Of a stretch of 64,000 nt of DNA, positions 40,501 to 55,500 are shown one piece after another. The notes beneath the pieces were generated by a model that was given only the letters and a program-made list of their open reading frames with translations, was not told the origin of the DNA and ran no database searches. This DNA comes from Apteryx mantelli (Eukaryota > Chordata > Aves > Apterygiformes > Apterygidae), in NCBI RefSeq assembly GCF_036417845.1, contig NC_089981.1, positions 83,989,268-84,053,267 of the forward strand, written 5' to 3'. Position 1 is the stretch's first letter. Each line of letters starts with the position of its first letter. Both the position numbers and the translations under genes were made by a program.

Positions 40501-43500
40501 TTCTGGGAGCAGCATACCGCTTGCAGGCTGTTCTTGAGTGGTTGGTTTGAATGGGGCCATGGAAACAAAGATCCAGAGAAGAGATCTCGATGTGACATTC
40601 ACATATGTTAATTATGTGTTGTGAATCTTGGTTCATTGTAAAGTTCTGTAAGATTTTCTGATGAAAGGCAATATAGCAACATAAAATATTATTATGAGGT
40701 AAAGCAGAAACAGAAAGAATAATCAGCTAACATCAGTGCTGCTTACTTCTAGATTACAGAAGGTCTACATAATGTTGAATGCCTAAATAAAAAACTTAAA
40801 TTAGAAAATAAAGGTGCACGCCAAAAGTACCAGCAATTAGAGGAAGAAGAACAACGCTGGGCTGTAAAAAGGGATAGGACTGTGGCAAAGTAGGTTTTAT
40901 TGTCAGATTTTTGGATACAGATTTTTAAAGTTTGTGGGTTTATGACTAAGGCTTTTCTTGCTAAATGGTGAGATCATGTTTCTGCCTGACTAAGGATCTA
41001 ACATATATTTTTTTCTTCTTGTAGATTGGGGAAATTATCTGTTTTGCTAGATGAAAATCTTGAACTTTTGACAAATCGTATGGTGGAGGAGAAAAGCCTG
41101 GAGGAGGAAATTGAATATCTTGAAGATAACCTACTGTATGTAATCTTTTCATTTTGACAACAGTAAATTATCTCAGTACAGTTTACTCAGGAGCTCAGCT
41201 GGTTTGCGAGATTCTGAAATGTAACATTCAATAGGGAATTTAAGTGGATTTGTAAGCCATACTAGCATGCTGGTATGAAACTTCCTGCAACAAAAAGGTT
41301 AGCTGGCAGTTACCATAATTCAATCTGCAGTTTCTTATCATGAAGCAAAAGGAACATGCAAATAATGAAGGGTATTGAGACAATACCAAACATAAAATTT
41401 GACAAACAGCAGTTGTGACGGTTAACTCCATGCTATGGTACCACATCTTGGATCGAGCCATGACCCGTTTACAGTGGTATCTGGGGGCACAGAAGTGACC
41501 CTGAAGAAGAAATCTTTGGCTTGTGTGGTCTAAGCAAAGTAGACTTCCTGTGCCCTATCCATTGGGGTATGGCTAGGAGGAGCATGGCCAAAGCTTCACA
41601 GCTCTCTGTTAGCCTGTAGTTTGTGGAAGAGCTTCTGGGATTTAGGTGCCATAGGTGAGGGCAGGTCTATGTGTACCAGCCCCTCATATCCTGCATGAGA
41701 CCCAGTTTGTCTGTCTGCTAGCGAATCAGGACGGCAAGACTGAATGTTGTCCACTGATAATTAAATTCTCCTGTGTAAGAAGGGTAATCTCAACAAAGGG
41801 GAGAGCTTTTATTTTTCTCCTGCCTAGTAGTGGGCGTGAGCTTTCATCCTTTGCAAGACAGAGTGAAAAAGTTCAGCCAATTAATCTCATGTCCCCCAAA
41901 TCTAGCAGAGGCAAACATTTGCATGCAGTCTGTATTTTAACTGCCACCATTTGTCCTGGGTTCTGTGCAACTTTTTGATAGTGTGGCACTGGAGGGGCTA
42001 TGCTACTAGGATCTTCCTGTTATCTCTCTAAATCCTCCTGAGGAATGTTTCCTTAATATGGAATTGTCCTACTTCTGGATATAATTATAGATAAAGAGTA
42101 AAAAAATAATTGCTCACCTCCCTTTTTATATTGAATATGAAAACATACAATACGTCCATTCTGCTCTGCTGGAAATAAAGTACATCTCTATCTTGATAGG
42201 AGCAGTGTTTTCATTTTACCTGACAAAGGAGATATTGTTGCCATGTAAATGTGGGATGACAGAAATGAAGAATATTAGGTAGCCATATACAGCTAAAGAG
42301 GATGAGAACTTGTAGTGAAGTTGTGCAACGAAGTCTACAGCATAAAACTAAATTAACAAGACACTGAGGTGAAATAATTGTTGCACAGTATCTTGACACT
42401 AATTGGATATCTACACTAATGGTAGTAAAGGAAAGGGTTGTAAGAATTTCTCCCGGAGTCCCCTTAATTTCAAACTTTTAAACTAGACTTCACAGAACTG
42501 TGGAAATACATTGCAGTTCTGAACTTTCAGAAAGACTGATTGAAAAATCACCTTCCCCTCGTCCCCCACCCCATACTTTCTTAATGTTTTATTGTATGTT
42601 TGTATATAACAATATAGTTCTGTGAATTTTTGCTGGCCTCATGTGAAAGAACATCCCTAGGGATCAAGCCCAAAATCGTTTAATTTCAGTGTACGTCACA
42701 CAGATCTCCCAGTCACCTATTTTAACAGTGCCACCAAATCTGAAATCAAAGATCTCTTGTTAATTTCTGTTGTCTTTAAAAGTAATATGCAGTGTGTTCA
42801 GAATTTCACCACTCACATTACAAGACTGACTGATTTTTATATGAGCAATTTCTAATCAAGTCTATCAGGTTCCATTTAGCAAGGGGAATCTCCAGCTGGT
42901 TAGGAAGAGTCTTAAAAATTCCAAGTGGAGACACCCACCAATCAGAGAACAGTGAACATAATTTTGGAAACTGTGGAATAGAAGAAATATAATTTTTCAG
43001 ACAAAGTTTTGCAGCCATTATTTGGGACACATTCAACTACTTTTAAAATTTCTGGGAGTGCTGGCTTGATACTTGTTTTTGCACAAAGTTTTGCACTTGG
43101 AGCAACAATACCTTTGGGAGAAAGCCCCATAACCACCTCTTTGTAAGTCTTTATGGGGTTTGGAGTGGCTACTTTCTCCCACCTTCGCGCCTTGAAGGAG
43201 TGAGAATCACCAGCAGCAGTATTTCCTGAGAACATTTTCCCTGTCATTCGGACATACAGAAACAGGTTATAGATGTTTCGCATTACCAACCTTTTTATTT
43301 TATTGAACTCCCCTAGCATGCGTTGAATCCATATAAATTTTATTGAATCCATATAAATCCATTCTAATATTTACCATACATAATACGCTAGAAGATATAT
43401 ACTAACAAATTCCAACTGATTTGTCCATCTGGTTAGAAGTTCTATTTCTGTGAATATTCTTTTGTAATACTTACTACTAATAGACTAGTGTACTCATTTA

Positions 43501-46500
43501 TTCCTGAAACATCTGTTCTTGTGTTTTGGATTTGTTTACTGTTGCTGGCTTGAAAAAAAACTCCTAACTTTGTCTTAGTTCCTAATGATAGCCTCTTAAT
43601 TTTAAACTGATGTTTCCGACCTGAGAAACAAAAGGTGTAACAGGCAGCTGTGGCTGAACAGCGTAGTATGTATATGTTTTTGAGATGTGACCCTTAGGTA
43701 CCGTATTGCCTCTCTCCACCTAGTGGAAATGTTGAGCATGTTGGTTGGTGAGAAGGAAGTTGTGAAAAACTAAACTAAAAAATCAACATGAAGTAAATGT
43801 TCTGTAAACCTTCAGCACTGTTTCTGAAAATTTCTCTTTTCCCCCCTGCAGAAAGATGAAGGAGAGCTATGAAAAAGAACTGAAATCCCTAGAGGAAGAT
43901 TTAAAGTCAGAGAGTGTGATGAGGTAGTATTAACTAGAATGTCTGCATTGTAGCTTTAAAAATAAAGCAGCAAACTAATGAATTATTGCACCTTGTTGCT
44001 GCTATTTTATAAGAGATATAAAACCAAGGCCTCACTATGTAAATATTCATAGTACAATGGCAATAAGAGCCCATCGCCTCAAATACTCCCATGGTTTCAT
44101 TTGAATAATATTGCTGTAATGCCAAGCGGTGACAATCACTGAACTTACCATGTAGGCTGCTCTTTATCATCATGATATTAAATATTGTCCTTAATCTTAT
44201 ATGCTCTTTGGGCTTATAAAAGGCACTTAAGTTAGAAGATTATGTACCCTAAGATTCCCCTGTGCTCAGTACAGAGACAGTTTTAAAGGGCGATTCAGAG
44301 TTTCTATGTCTTGAAATGCACACTAGAGCTACACACCTCCTCCTAGATTTTGAGGAGCTGAGACTCCTATCTGAACCATTTTGATTGTAGGCCTGAAGTT
44401 ATGGGAGATGTGTTTGAATCTTCCAGTCTCCTAAATTAGGCTTGCTGTGCCTCTGAAAATGCTATGCATCTCCCTTGAATGTTTCTTTCCCAATTTCAGC
44501 TTATTTTTCTGCTTATGTATCTATCACTAGAGCAATGCTTCAGTGGAAGATACTGCACTTAACAAAACAGAGAAACCTCTTTCTCTCAGTGGAGGAGAAA
44601 AGAAACAAAGAAGTGAATGAAAGAATAGAGGCTGGTAAAAAGCGGCATGCTGAACTAATTCTGGAGGTATGTTAAGCAGCAGGGATTATAACCCATGACA
44701 TTCAGTGTTACACTGCATTCATGCTGTTATACTAATCGGAGTAAACTGGTGTCAAAGTAACTAACCTCCAAGGCCAGTTCACTGAAAGATAATAATCATG
44801 TTATCAGATCTAATGATTTGACCTTAACTCCTATTAATAATTTTAAAGAAAATATGTTTTAAATGCAAATTGCTCTCATTTTGCTTTGATCATTTATTTC
44901 TGAGTAGTCCAAGTAGACACTATGTATTACAGAAATCACTGACCTTCTTCATTTTGTTTTCCATAATGAGATTGAAGACTTAGAGAAAGAACTTTTGCAG
45001 TCTGAAAACCAAGTCAAAGCCCTGAGTGAAGAAGTAAATAAGAGGGAAACTGACTACAGGAATTATAAGGAGGATTTTACTAACAAAATAAAATGTCTGG
45101 AGGTAAGTTTTGTTGTTCTTTTTATTGGCTTTGAAAAGGTCTCTGGTGGATGAGTTGGCAGTGTTTGCTGCATCTCAGTAAAGGTATGCTCATTGGGATC
45201 TGCAAAGGCAGTATGACCCATCTGTTGGTAATTGTTTCAGATAAATTCTCTACTTTTCAGTTTCATTGGGTTTCATGTTAGTTGTTTCTTTCTTTTTATG
45301 CTGGTAAGCACTTAGGCTGAGACCCTCAGATTATTAAGCCACTGGAATCAGTACACACCAACGTATGTATTTCTTTGCATATGGCCCTATACATCAACAG
45401 AATGCCATGCAGTAAAAGTTTCTCAGAAGGGATGTCTCCCATTTTAAAATAAAAATACGTGCAAGACCAGATTCAGTCCTGACATGCATGCAGTTCAGCT
45501 TTGTTGTGAGCTTCCCAATGTGTAATTTGTTAATGTAGAATTTGTTCCAACATTTTGGGGTAAACAGCTCAACATTCATGGAAATATGACAGCCTGTTTT
45601 CAGACACTGATCAAAGTCTGCTCGAAATTATTGGTGTAGTAAATCTATTAGAGTGACTGGTTGTGTGCAAGACAGAACCCAAGGCTGCTTATTGTCTGTG
45701 TTCTTTAAAACACTGATGAGCTTTCTTTCCCAAAGAAAGTAGGACACTGAAATGCTGAATATGAGCTATGTGGAGCTTTCAGAAATTTCAAGCACTTCTC
45801 CGATCTTCAGTATATAGCATATGCTCTGTCCCCAGGGATCTGTCTCGACTGTCTGACTCTCAGTCAACAGTTTGAACTAGGATAAATCAGATGTCAGGAG
45901 TGTAGGAAATATCCTCTTTGTGTATCTGACCTTAGAGAGGTAGATTTACAAAAGCCTTGGGGACCTTTCTCATTTTGCTGGCAGCAGAGGGTGTGCTCCT
46001 ATATCACACAGCACAGTTATGGTCATGTAGCTGCTGAGGACTCCCTACAGATCAAGGCTGAGCCTGTCCCTGCTAAATAAACATTTGTGCTGGATTCATT
46101 CTCCTGCTCTTTCTGGCAGTTGAGCTGTGCCGCCTATAGAAAAGACATGCTAGATATACCTTTACTCTTACTCTGATGTCTTTTTTTTTTTTTTTTTTTA
46201 ACGTAACCCACTCTAAAAGTGTTTTTCTCTCATATAATACGGTGCTGATGAAAATGTTATCAGATGGTTGTCTTTTCATTGGTAGCCTGGACAGAACCAG
46301 GTTGAAGTAATTATAACTGTTTGTTTTCCTTCAGTGGCGCACACTGATATTTGCTCCATTTTTAAATGTTTTCCTTCTTTGCTTTCATTTCCTACCATTT
46401 TGATGAAACAATTGTAGCTGCTTTGTTTTCTTCTCCGTTTTTCATTTGGCACTTTTAGCATTTTCTTGTACTTGCCATCCACTGTCTCATCTGTAAAATG

Positions 46501-49500
46501 ATTCTGTCTGATTCTGCTCTCATGGCACTGGTCTGTACAGGGGGAATAAATTCCCACATGAGTAATACCAGATCCTATGTTCAGGTTCCTTCGGCTCTCT
46601 CCGGAGTATCATGATGATGCATGATATCAAAGAACTACATAGAAGTGAGCCTCAAACTACCTTCCTTTCACTGCCTTCTTCACATATGTGTGTCTGCCAG
46701 TGGTGCCATCTCCACTTCATCTGTTTTCCTCCGTATTTTCAGCTTTTTTTTTTTTCTTTTCACCCTTCCTTCTGCTACAGTCCATATAAAATATTGTGAG
46801 CATATCCAAACATATGCACTTTGTGGTTTTCTGATGTTGCTAGTCTTTGATTACAGGCATGGGTATGAGTAACCTGACTTCAGAGTCTCACAGGGAACAA
46901 AAATGTATAGTACGGCATTTGACATCAATGGCATGTAAAAAAGTGAGTTTAGGGTCCTGGTGTTCACATACTGTCCCAGTTTCATTTTTCCTATGGCTTT
47001 ATTTTCTGGGTATCCTTTTTTCTCTCTTTTAACATAGTTCTCAAAGTCTCCCAGCCTATATAGGTTGTTCCTGTTGTGCTCAAAATCATGTTTATGGGCA
47101 AGGGAAAGACGCCATATATATATATAAGTAAAGCCAAGAATTCATTGTTAGTATAATGAAAATCTTAACAATCTAACTGAAGAATCACCATTAGTCTAGA
47201 TTTAATTATTACAGAAAAACAAGTAATAATGTAGTCACAGTACTCATGTACAGAAAAGTTGCAATACTAGTAATAATACAATTAAAATTGTAACACAAAC
47301 ACTTCTTAGTTTCTATCCCTTTCCCTGGTGTTAGCTCATCCTTCCCCTGCTCCTCAGGGTCCTAAGGTTGGTGGCTTTGCTCTGGTGTTGGCAGAAGGGG
47401 GTGGCGGGGGTACAGCAAGCTGTCAGCATCTGGAGTCCTTTGTGGGGAGGAATATGATGTTCAAGTTGATGGTTTCTTCTTTCTGCCCCCAGGATCCACT
47501 TGGGGTCATTTTTACATGTTTACTAACATGCATTTACACCTTTCTCTTTCTTCATTGGTCTGCAGCTCCGAGTTACATCCAAATTTTACATATATGGTGC
47601 CTTTTAAGTATGCTAGATGCTGTTTCTTTGTTTTCTTTTTTGCCCCTAAAACTAGTTTTAGCCAGCTCTAGGTCTGCATTTTTTTAGTGAGTTGGTTATA
47701 GGCATGGGGTCTCCAGTGCCAGTCCTGTGCCCCATCTCTTATCATCCCACGCCTGTACTCCTCTATGCTGCATCCTGTCTCCATTTCTCAAGGCCTCTGC
47801 TATCATACTAGGTCAGTATTTCTCTACACTACATCATTGTGTTAGGGTCAGAAATATCTTATTCTACACAGAATAACTGCTTGTTACTGCTATCTATAGA
47901 AAACTATGGTTGTACCACGCAAAGATAAATAAAAGTAACACAAATCAGCTATAGTTACCCGATCAATTAGAAATTGCTGTCACAGCTAAACCAAGTGATA
48001 CAAAGCTATACGCAGGTCAAGAAAATTTCAGACAGAGCAGGCCTGACAAGCCTCAATCCTGAGGCCTTGCAAACTCAGTACAAATCTTACAGCTTGTTAC
48101 TAGTAATGGCAATACCATATTACAGGGCTACATGGGTTCTCACCTTCCTTGTTTTTACCTATTGCAACAAAAGAGAAAAAGATCTAATTTTCCACTGGAA
48201 AGTCATTTAACTCCTGACTTGTGTTCCTTTTGCCATAACAGCTTGAGATTCCACTGTGCTGAGAGATGCATGTACATAGAATTAAACATGTTTTGCTTTA
48301 AAACCAAAGGTCAGATTTTTAAAGCTAAGGAATGAGACAGAGAAGGATTAAATTGTACAGATTTGTAATGGTATTTAGGTGATGATCTGCTTAGTCTTTA
48401 AGACCTAATAGTTCTTCTCCCCTGTTTTGATGTAACACGGTGCAAATATTCCCAGACTGTTAAGTCTGTGCAGCCCTGTCACAGGGGGACGTACAGCTCA
48501 GATCCAGGAGCCATGTAGTTACATTTATATTAAAGAAATATCAGTATGATGAAAAAAACAGCCTAAGGCTGGGCATTAATGGACAAAATGAGACATGTCA
48601 AGCCACAGAATGAAATGAATATAGAAAAGGGAATGTGGAATAACAGGAAAGCACTCCATACTGGTGGTGAGAAGAAGAAATTTTTAAATTTGTTTTGCTT
48701 CACTGATGGGTCAGCAGAATCAAATGGCTGATCTAAATAGTGTTGCTTCAGAAAGGTAACAGCTCAGGCTAGGATAGGGAAGGAACAAGTTAGCAAACAA
48801 ACCTAGAGAGCTTAGAGGTTTTCAGGTCATCTGGGTCTGACAAAATTCACCTTCAGGTAGTTTAATAGCTGAAGCCATTTCAGAGGTATTCATGATTATT
48901 TTTAAGTACACGTAAAGACTAGGCGAAGCCCAAATCAACTTCATTTCCTAGAATAGCCATACTGGGTAAGACACAAGGTTGGTCCTTCCAGGGTCCTGTC
49001 TTCAGCAATGATCAGTAGTGCTGCTTAGAGAAGAAATATAAGAATGGTCAAATATAGAATGATCCTTCTTCTGCACAGTCTCCCTGACAAATGAAATGTC
49101 ATGAATTTCCTTGGCTGGACATGGTATCTGCATTTTTAGGTTAATAGCTTTTAATGGAATTTTATGATATGTTGAATCTTCAATGAAATATTTTTCTGTT
49201 GCTTATTGTTTCTTTTAATTCATGTATACATTTATCCTCCATAACAACCTACAGCAGTGAGTTCCATAATTTATTTAATAAGAACAAAAATTTTCTTTTG
49301 TTTTAAACCTAGTGTCTCAAAAGTTTATTGGCATCTCACAGTTCTTGTATTCTAAGAAGCAGTGAATAGCTGTTGTCTTCTTATCTTCTCCACCCCTTTT
49401 ACCCTTCTCCATTCATGATTTTACATACATTTATTGTATGTCCCTACAGTTGTCTCTTTTGCAGGCTGAAGAATCCTCAGTACAAGAACAGTTGGAAAAT

Positions 49501-52500
49501 CATCCTAGATAATGGTTTACTGCCAAAATAGAATAATGAACCCAGTTGGTTTGAGGGGGTCTGTTCTCAGACTGGAACTAATCTGTATTTTCCTTAATAA
49601 CTCGGAGGATAGGATAGAGAGAATGTTTATCGTATGTGCAGATGGCAAACAATATAGGACTGGGAGCACCCTCTGGAGGACAGAACTAGAATTCAGAATT
49701 ATTTTAGCAAATTGGAGAAGTAAGTTGAAAAAAAAAAGGGGGGGGGCATAAAAAATACAAATCTGTGTGCTTAGGTAGAAACAGTTGTCTGTACAAATCC
49801 AGCATGCAGGGGGGCTTTAAGCCTCGCAGTGGTGACTAGGACTAAAGCTGCCAAGTTGAACAATGATATGTAGTGGTAAAAAAGGCAACTATCAAACCAG
49901 TCTGTGTGAAGAGGTATATAGCATGTCAAGACATGTGAAGTAAGTTTTCTACTCTATCCAATTTTGGCAAGATACAACTGGTGTACAGTGTCTGGTTTTG
50001 ATCCCTCATTTAAAGAAGGATGTAGATTATTTGGAGAGCTGAAATGAGCTCAGTAAAAATGATCAGAAGAAAAGTTGAAGAAATGTGTAGCTTTTCCATT
50101 TAAAATAGAGCAATCTAAGAGAAGACATGGTCGTAACCTCCAAATATATAAAAGATATATAGCAAAATGATAAAATTTTCTCCTTGTCCGCTTGAGATGA
50201 GACAAATAACAGGGAACAGAGTAGATTTAACTTAAGAAGTTCACCCTTAAGAAAACATTGACCACACAGATAGTAAAAATAGTAAAACCCTGGAATCAAT
50301 TGTCTGAGAAATGATATCTCTATTGCTAGGGTTTTTAAGGATAGATCAAACATCCGTCATGGGTACTTAGGTCTAATTGATCTTGCTGTAGAGCAGAGGG
50401 ATGGACTAAGATGACCTCTTGGGATCACTTCCAGTCTTATTTTCTATGTTTTTTCATCTGCACACATTGAATTATTTATGCATTAAATGCTGCTTAGATA
50501 GATTGTTGATTGATTAACATTTATTTTCATTAAAGAATGACTTCAAAACTGCAACTGAGAATCTGCATCAAAAAGAACAAGAATTAAACATAAGCAGACT
50601 AACCTTGGAAGAAACCCAGAGAGAATTAGAACAGAAGCATACAAAATATGAAGAACTCAGGAAATCATTTTTAAGTAAGTATTATGTAGCTCTTCTGTGG
50701 AGTGGGACTTTCTCTTGCTTTTCAGAAAGCATTTTTACCATAGTCCTTTCTCTGTGGTTCAGGTGAGCAGTGAAGCAAGCAGAAACTGAGCTCTTTGAAA
50801 CAATTGGAATCTGTAGACATGGCCGTAATATAAATTGGAAGTATTTAAAAACAATGCCAGACATGCTAAACAGATCACTTACCAACAGAACCCAGTTTTC
50901 CTTATAACAGCTTAACTTTAATGTTCAGCCATTACACTGTCTAAAAATCTTTTCCCTGCTTTTTAGAAAGGAAAGATGAAGAAATGAAAGCCAAAAGAGC
51001 CATTGAGCAGTCAATCAAGACTACTGGGAAGCTCAAGGAGGAAATGGTAACTGCTTGAAACTTAGCTTAAACTTTTCTGTGAAGTTCCCACCATCAGCTT
51101 TATCCCCTCCCAGTAAAGAATAGGCACCCATTGAGACTGGGGGTGACAGGCTGGGGCTTGGGACATACCTTCCTCTCTGTTCTTGTGCTTCTGTGACCTC
51201 ATGTTTGGTTCCACAGTTGCTTCATGTAGGGGGTTTCCATCTGGGCATGCTTCATAGCTCAGCTCAGCCTGTGGCCCAGCATTTGTAGCAAGCTGCCCTT
51301 ATGCTTGATTTTGCATCCCTCAGGCATGTGAGCAGGCCGAAAAGAAGCTAGGGTTTACTCAGGTGAAAGAAGGCCCCTTGTGAACCTGCTCCCATTCAGA
51401 TGCTTGCTACTGCTGGGGCAGGAGATTCTGCTGCTTCAGTAATTCACATCTGAAAAACCTTTCTGTATCCTTGCCTCTTTATCTGTCTTCCTTAGTTCTG
51501 ACTTCAGGCATTTCAATCAGCGCCAATGTGAGAAGAAAGAAAACTGTATAGCTGTGGGGGTAGATGCAATGGTTCAAAAAGTCTTAGGCATGGTGGATCT
51601 ACTGTTCCCCAGCCGGACAGTCCCTACAGAACTGGCACAGTGAGTCTGCCTGTCCACCCCACTCAGACCTGCTGCAGCTGGTGAGCCTGAGCACAGCAAC
51701 CACAGTGCACGTGAGACCTGCTGTGCCCATGCTGGCCATTTTTGCAGTGCGCACACAAAACAGTCTCAGCATGTACCGTGGCCGTTTGTCTAGGTGTGCT
51801 GCGCCTCAGGCAGCCTGGCCAGAGCTGGCTCCAGCTGGGCTGTACATTCTAGGCACACAATCTGATTCCTTCTGCTTTTCGTTTCTCTGCCAGAACAAAA
51901 CTTCTAGGTAGCAAAGGTGTTTATTTGCATCTTCTGGTGTTAATGGGAAGGATTAAAGGTATTTAGTTACTGAGAAGTCCATAACTGCTTTGTATGAAAG
52001 ATACCAAATAAACTACATGAAGATGAACTCTGTTGTGGTGCAGATCAGATTGCAGGACTCATGCCCGAGTGGTCTGATACTTAGGCGAATCTCTCTGGTG
52101 ACTGCTCCACAGAAGCCATATCAGCACAGAAACTGTCTCTGGTTCAGAGAAAGGGGACCTGTTTCTCCAACCCAGCAGTACAGTGCAAAAACAGTTGTGT
52201 ACAGCCAGACATTCAGTGACAGAAATGTGATATTTCTGCCATTGGGGTGGCTCTGTGGTAGGGATGTCACTTCATGTCAAAGCTGATTCCTTTCTTTTGG
52301 ACGGTGAGCAATTGCTCCCCTTCTCTGTATCACTTTATTCTCATTGGTAAGAGGGTTTAGATACCTGTCTCAGGTGGCCCTTTGAAATTTTTAGATGAAG
52401 GGTACCACATAGTAAAAACCCTTTTCAGTTTGTTCAGTTAGAGTACAAAAATCCTATACAGAGTTAAGATCAGTTAGCACTAAAGGGTTTGTTTACAGCT

Positions 52501-55500
52501 GGAGCTGAGGAATCAATTGCGGATCAAGCGTGACACTGCGTTAGGCCAATTGAAAAATCATACAGAGAGTATGAAGTGGCTGGAAAGAGACATCTACGAG
52601 ATCAACAGAAAACTCGACATTGTGAACAATGAGAACTGCAGATTAAAATTAGTGAGTATATTGAGGGCTGACAGCGTTCCTTCTCAGTATGAAGACCCTG
52701 TTCTAGTGCTGCTTTTTTACTGCATTTTTTTCCAAAAGTGTGGTGTTGATAGCTGTTGTGCTGCCTGCCAGAAGGCCCATACCCAACTAAGTGATGGGAT
52801 GTAGCTTCCCAAGTGAGGTAGATGCTGAACTCTTGCCCTCAGAACAGTGTACAGCTAAACACGAACAGGCACTCAGAGAGGCTGGGGGACCTCCATCTTT
52901 GGAGATGTTAAAAACTCGACTGTTTAAGGGTCTGAGCAACCTGATCTAATGTCAAAGTTGGCTCTGCTTTGAGTAGTGGGATGACCTCTTAGTGTCCTTT
53001 CCAACCTAAATTATTCTGTGATTATATGATATTTTTATCATGATAGGAGAAACACTGTAAATCAGAGAGGGTTAATCAAGTATAAGAGCCTCTTCAGCAC
53101 CCACTCAACAAATAGGTCCTCTGGTCAGCCACTCTCAGCAAAATGGCAGGGAAGCAATCCTGTTGACTTCTGGTGAGTGGAGAAACCTCTGTCTTTTCCC
53201 TGGTGCATCCAGCTCTGGTCTCAAGCAATACAGTTTTGGGGCACTTCCATCCTGTCTAAGCACTCAGGTGCTGAATCCTCACTGCAAACCACTGGGCTTA
53301 GATACCAAAGTTCCTACTTCACTTTTGAAAATGGGATTTAAGCTGCCAGGTTATCTGTATGCCTTTGGAAATATTCTGTATAACTTTGGGGCCCTTGGCT
53401 ATCAGGCTAGTGGAACTTCTTTCTCCATAAAACACACAAGGAAAGTTTGTAAAAGCAGTGTCATTGCCAATTGGTGTCAGGCTGCTGTTCAGAACTGGAC
53501 CCTACGTGGGCTAGCATTGAAGATGCTGGGTAGCAGCTGCTCTGTGGCTCTATCTGATTATATCCTCATGGAAACAAAGGCTTCCATCAGAAAGGAAACC
53601 CTTGTTTACAGTACAAATATTCCTCCCCTTATGCACGGTTCACTAACAGGCCTGAGAAGCTCTGGGTTGGATTTTTTTTTTTTTCGATGCCCATATTGCA
53701 CCAGGAAATGCTGTTTATTGTATCTGACCTGGGCCGCCTAGCACATCTTAGCCCATCCTGGGTGTAGCTCAGGGGACAGCACAAGCCAACGATTAGTTCA
53801 ATTGCCCCACTGTGGATGAGTCCATCCTCTCATGGGGAAGAGAGTGGGGAAGAGTTTTACTACGTGGGCATGACGTGGGCCGTTCCACTTGCTCTGTGTG
53901 CCCTGACCTATTTTATTTGGTGGTATAGACATAGCTAGCATATGTTTATTTTGGCAACTGTTAAAATTTGTTCAACAAGATCAAATGGATGCTGTTGTCA
54001 AAAGAAAGCAAGTCCTGAGGAATACATTAACCTTGTATATCTGTAAGTTAAAAAAAAAAAAAAAAAGTTTCTTCTTTCTGGTCTCTTTAAAAACTGTGAA
54101 ACTGTTTAGAAACTATTTAGAAACATTAAAAACTGTGACAAGTATTTGGCTGTAATTATTTTTTCACAGTGCAATGCACAGATAAAAGAAGATATTTTTG
54201 CAATGAATTTTGAAGCAGAAAACCACAAGTCAGCAACAGCCAAAATCCTGAATGACCTAGCAGTGCTTCATGGTAACATGTTAATAAATATTTCAAAACA
54301 AAAAGTGATTTTTTTTAAGAATATCTTTGAGTCCTTATGTCTTCTTTGCAGAGCTTCCTACCATGTTTTAACTTTTGACTCTGTTGTAGATCTTCTTCTG
54401 AAGGGATGGTCAGAGGACAACTCTATTCAAAAGGTGAATTTCAGTTTTGTATGCTACTACTTTGCATAAATTCTTTTCTTATCATGTCAAAAACAGAATT
54501 TCATCCTACAAATAAGGCGCTACACTTTTTGAAATCATACAGGGAAAAAGTATTAAACTTGTGTTTTCTAGCTGCTGTATGCCAGCATCAGGTAGTTAAT
54601 GAAAAGCTTCCAGCAGAGCTGCAGGTTTGGTGGCCAGGCAAGCTATGGAAAAACAAGATAAACAAAAGAAGTGTCGTAATATTTTATGAGTTTTTTATTT
54701 TTAAGAAAAAAGAAATTCTACTTTGTCTCATTACAGGAATTTTTGGAGAATGAGCGGGAAATACTAAAAGCAGTGACAGCTCTAATAACAAAAATTCAGC
54801 AACGAGAGAAAAAGATCAGTGATATTAATAGCAGGCTACAAAATAAATTGGAAGGACTCGATTCTCTATTTGAAAAAACATCCAGAGTGGCTCACTGTAA
54901 GATACACCGAACCTATTCTTTTCCTTTTCTGCTCTTTCTTTTTTTTAAACCCCATTGGACTTCTGTTGAATATGTTCATTTTAGCAGCTTGTTAGGAAAT
55001 AGTAGTACAGCTGTGTCATACCAGATCACCCTATTTGCAGATCTAGACTTAGAGTCACAGTGGAAAAGCTGATGCATTTATTAGCAGAATTAGGCATGCC
55101 TTATAACACAATCTGAATATTATTATCTTTAATTTCCACTTCCTTGAGATTTGTGACAATGACAGTGAGGGGGCTATAGAAAATACTCTGTCACTGATCT
55201 TTGCAGAATTATACATTAGCTTTTCCACAAAGGATAAATAAAACTAACAAACCCTTGGTCCTGCAGTTGTTGTTGCATGGTTATCACTGTAGGACTACAT
55301 GGTTAATTAATATTTATGGTGTCTAGAATTTTACACATGGGCAATTTGTACTGCTGTTTCAATTTAAATCAACAATATTTTATACTGCTGTCTTGGAGGG
55401 TGATAGGACACAGGGGCCCTAGGCTCATACAAGCAAAATCACTTGCTTCAGGTCCTCTTTTTAACTCAAATCCTGCAGACTTTGGCTTTCATTGTTAGTT

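Noticed and set aside
42942-43352. 136-codon minus-strand ORF in CCDC175 intron 10
   Set aside because: Reads smoothly but matches nothing recognised. A few frames of this length are expected by chance in 64 kb of AT-rich DNA.
53761-53815. tRNA-like sequence with TAGCTCAGGGG (A box) and TTCAATTGCCCC (B box-like)
   Set aside because: The distance between boxes is too short, the anticodon arm cannot fold and the acceptor stem does not pair. At most it is a decayed tRNA-derived SINE head.
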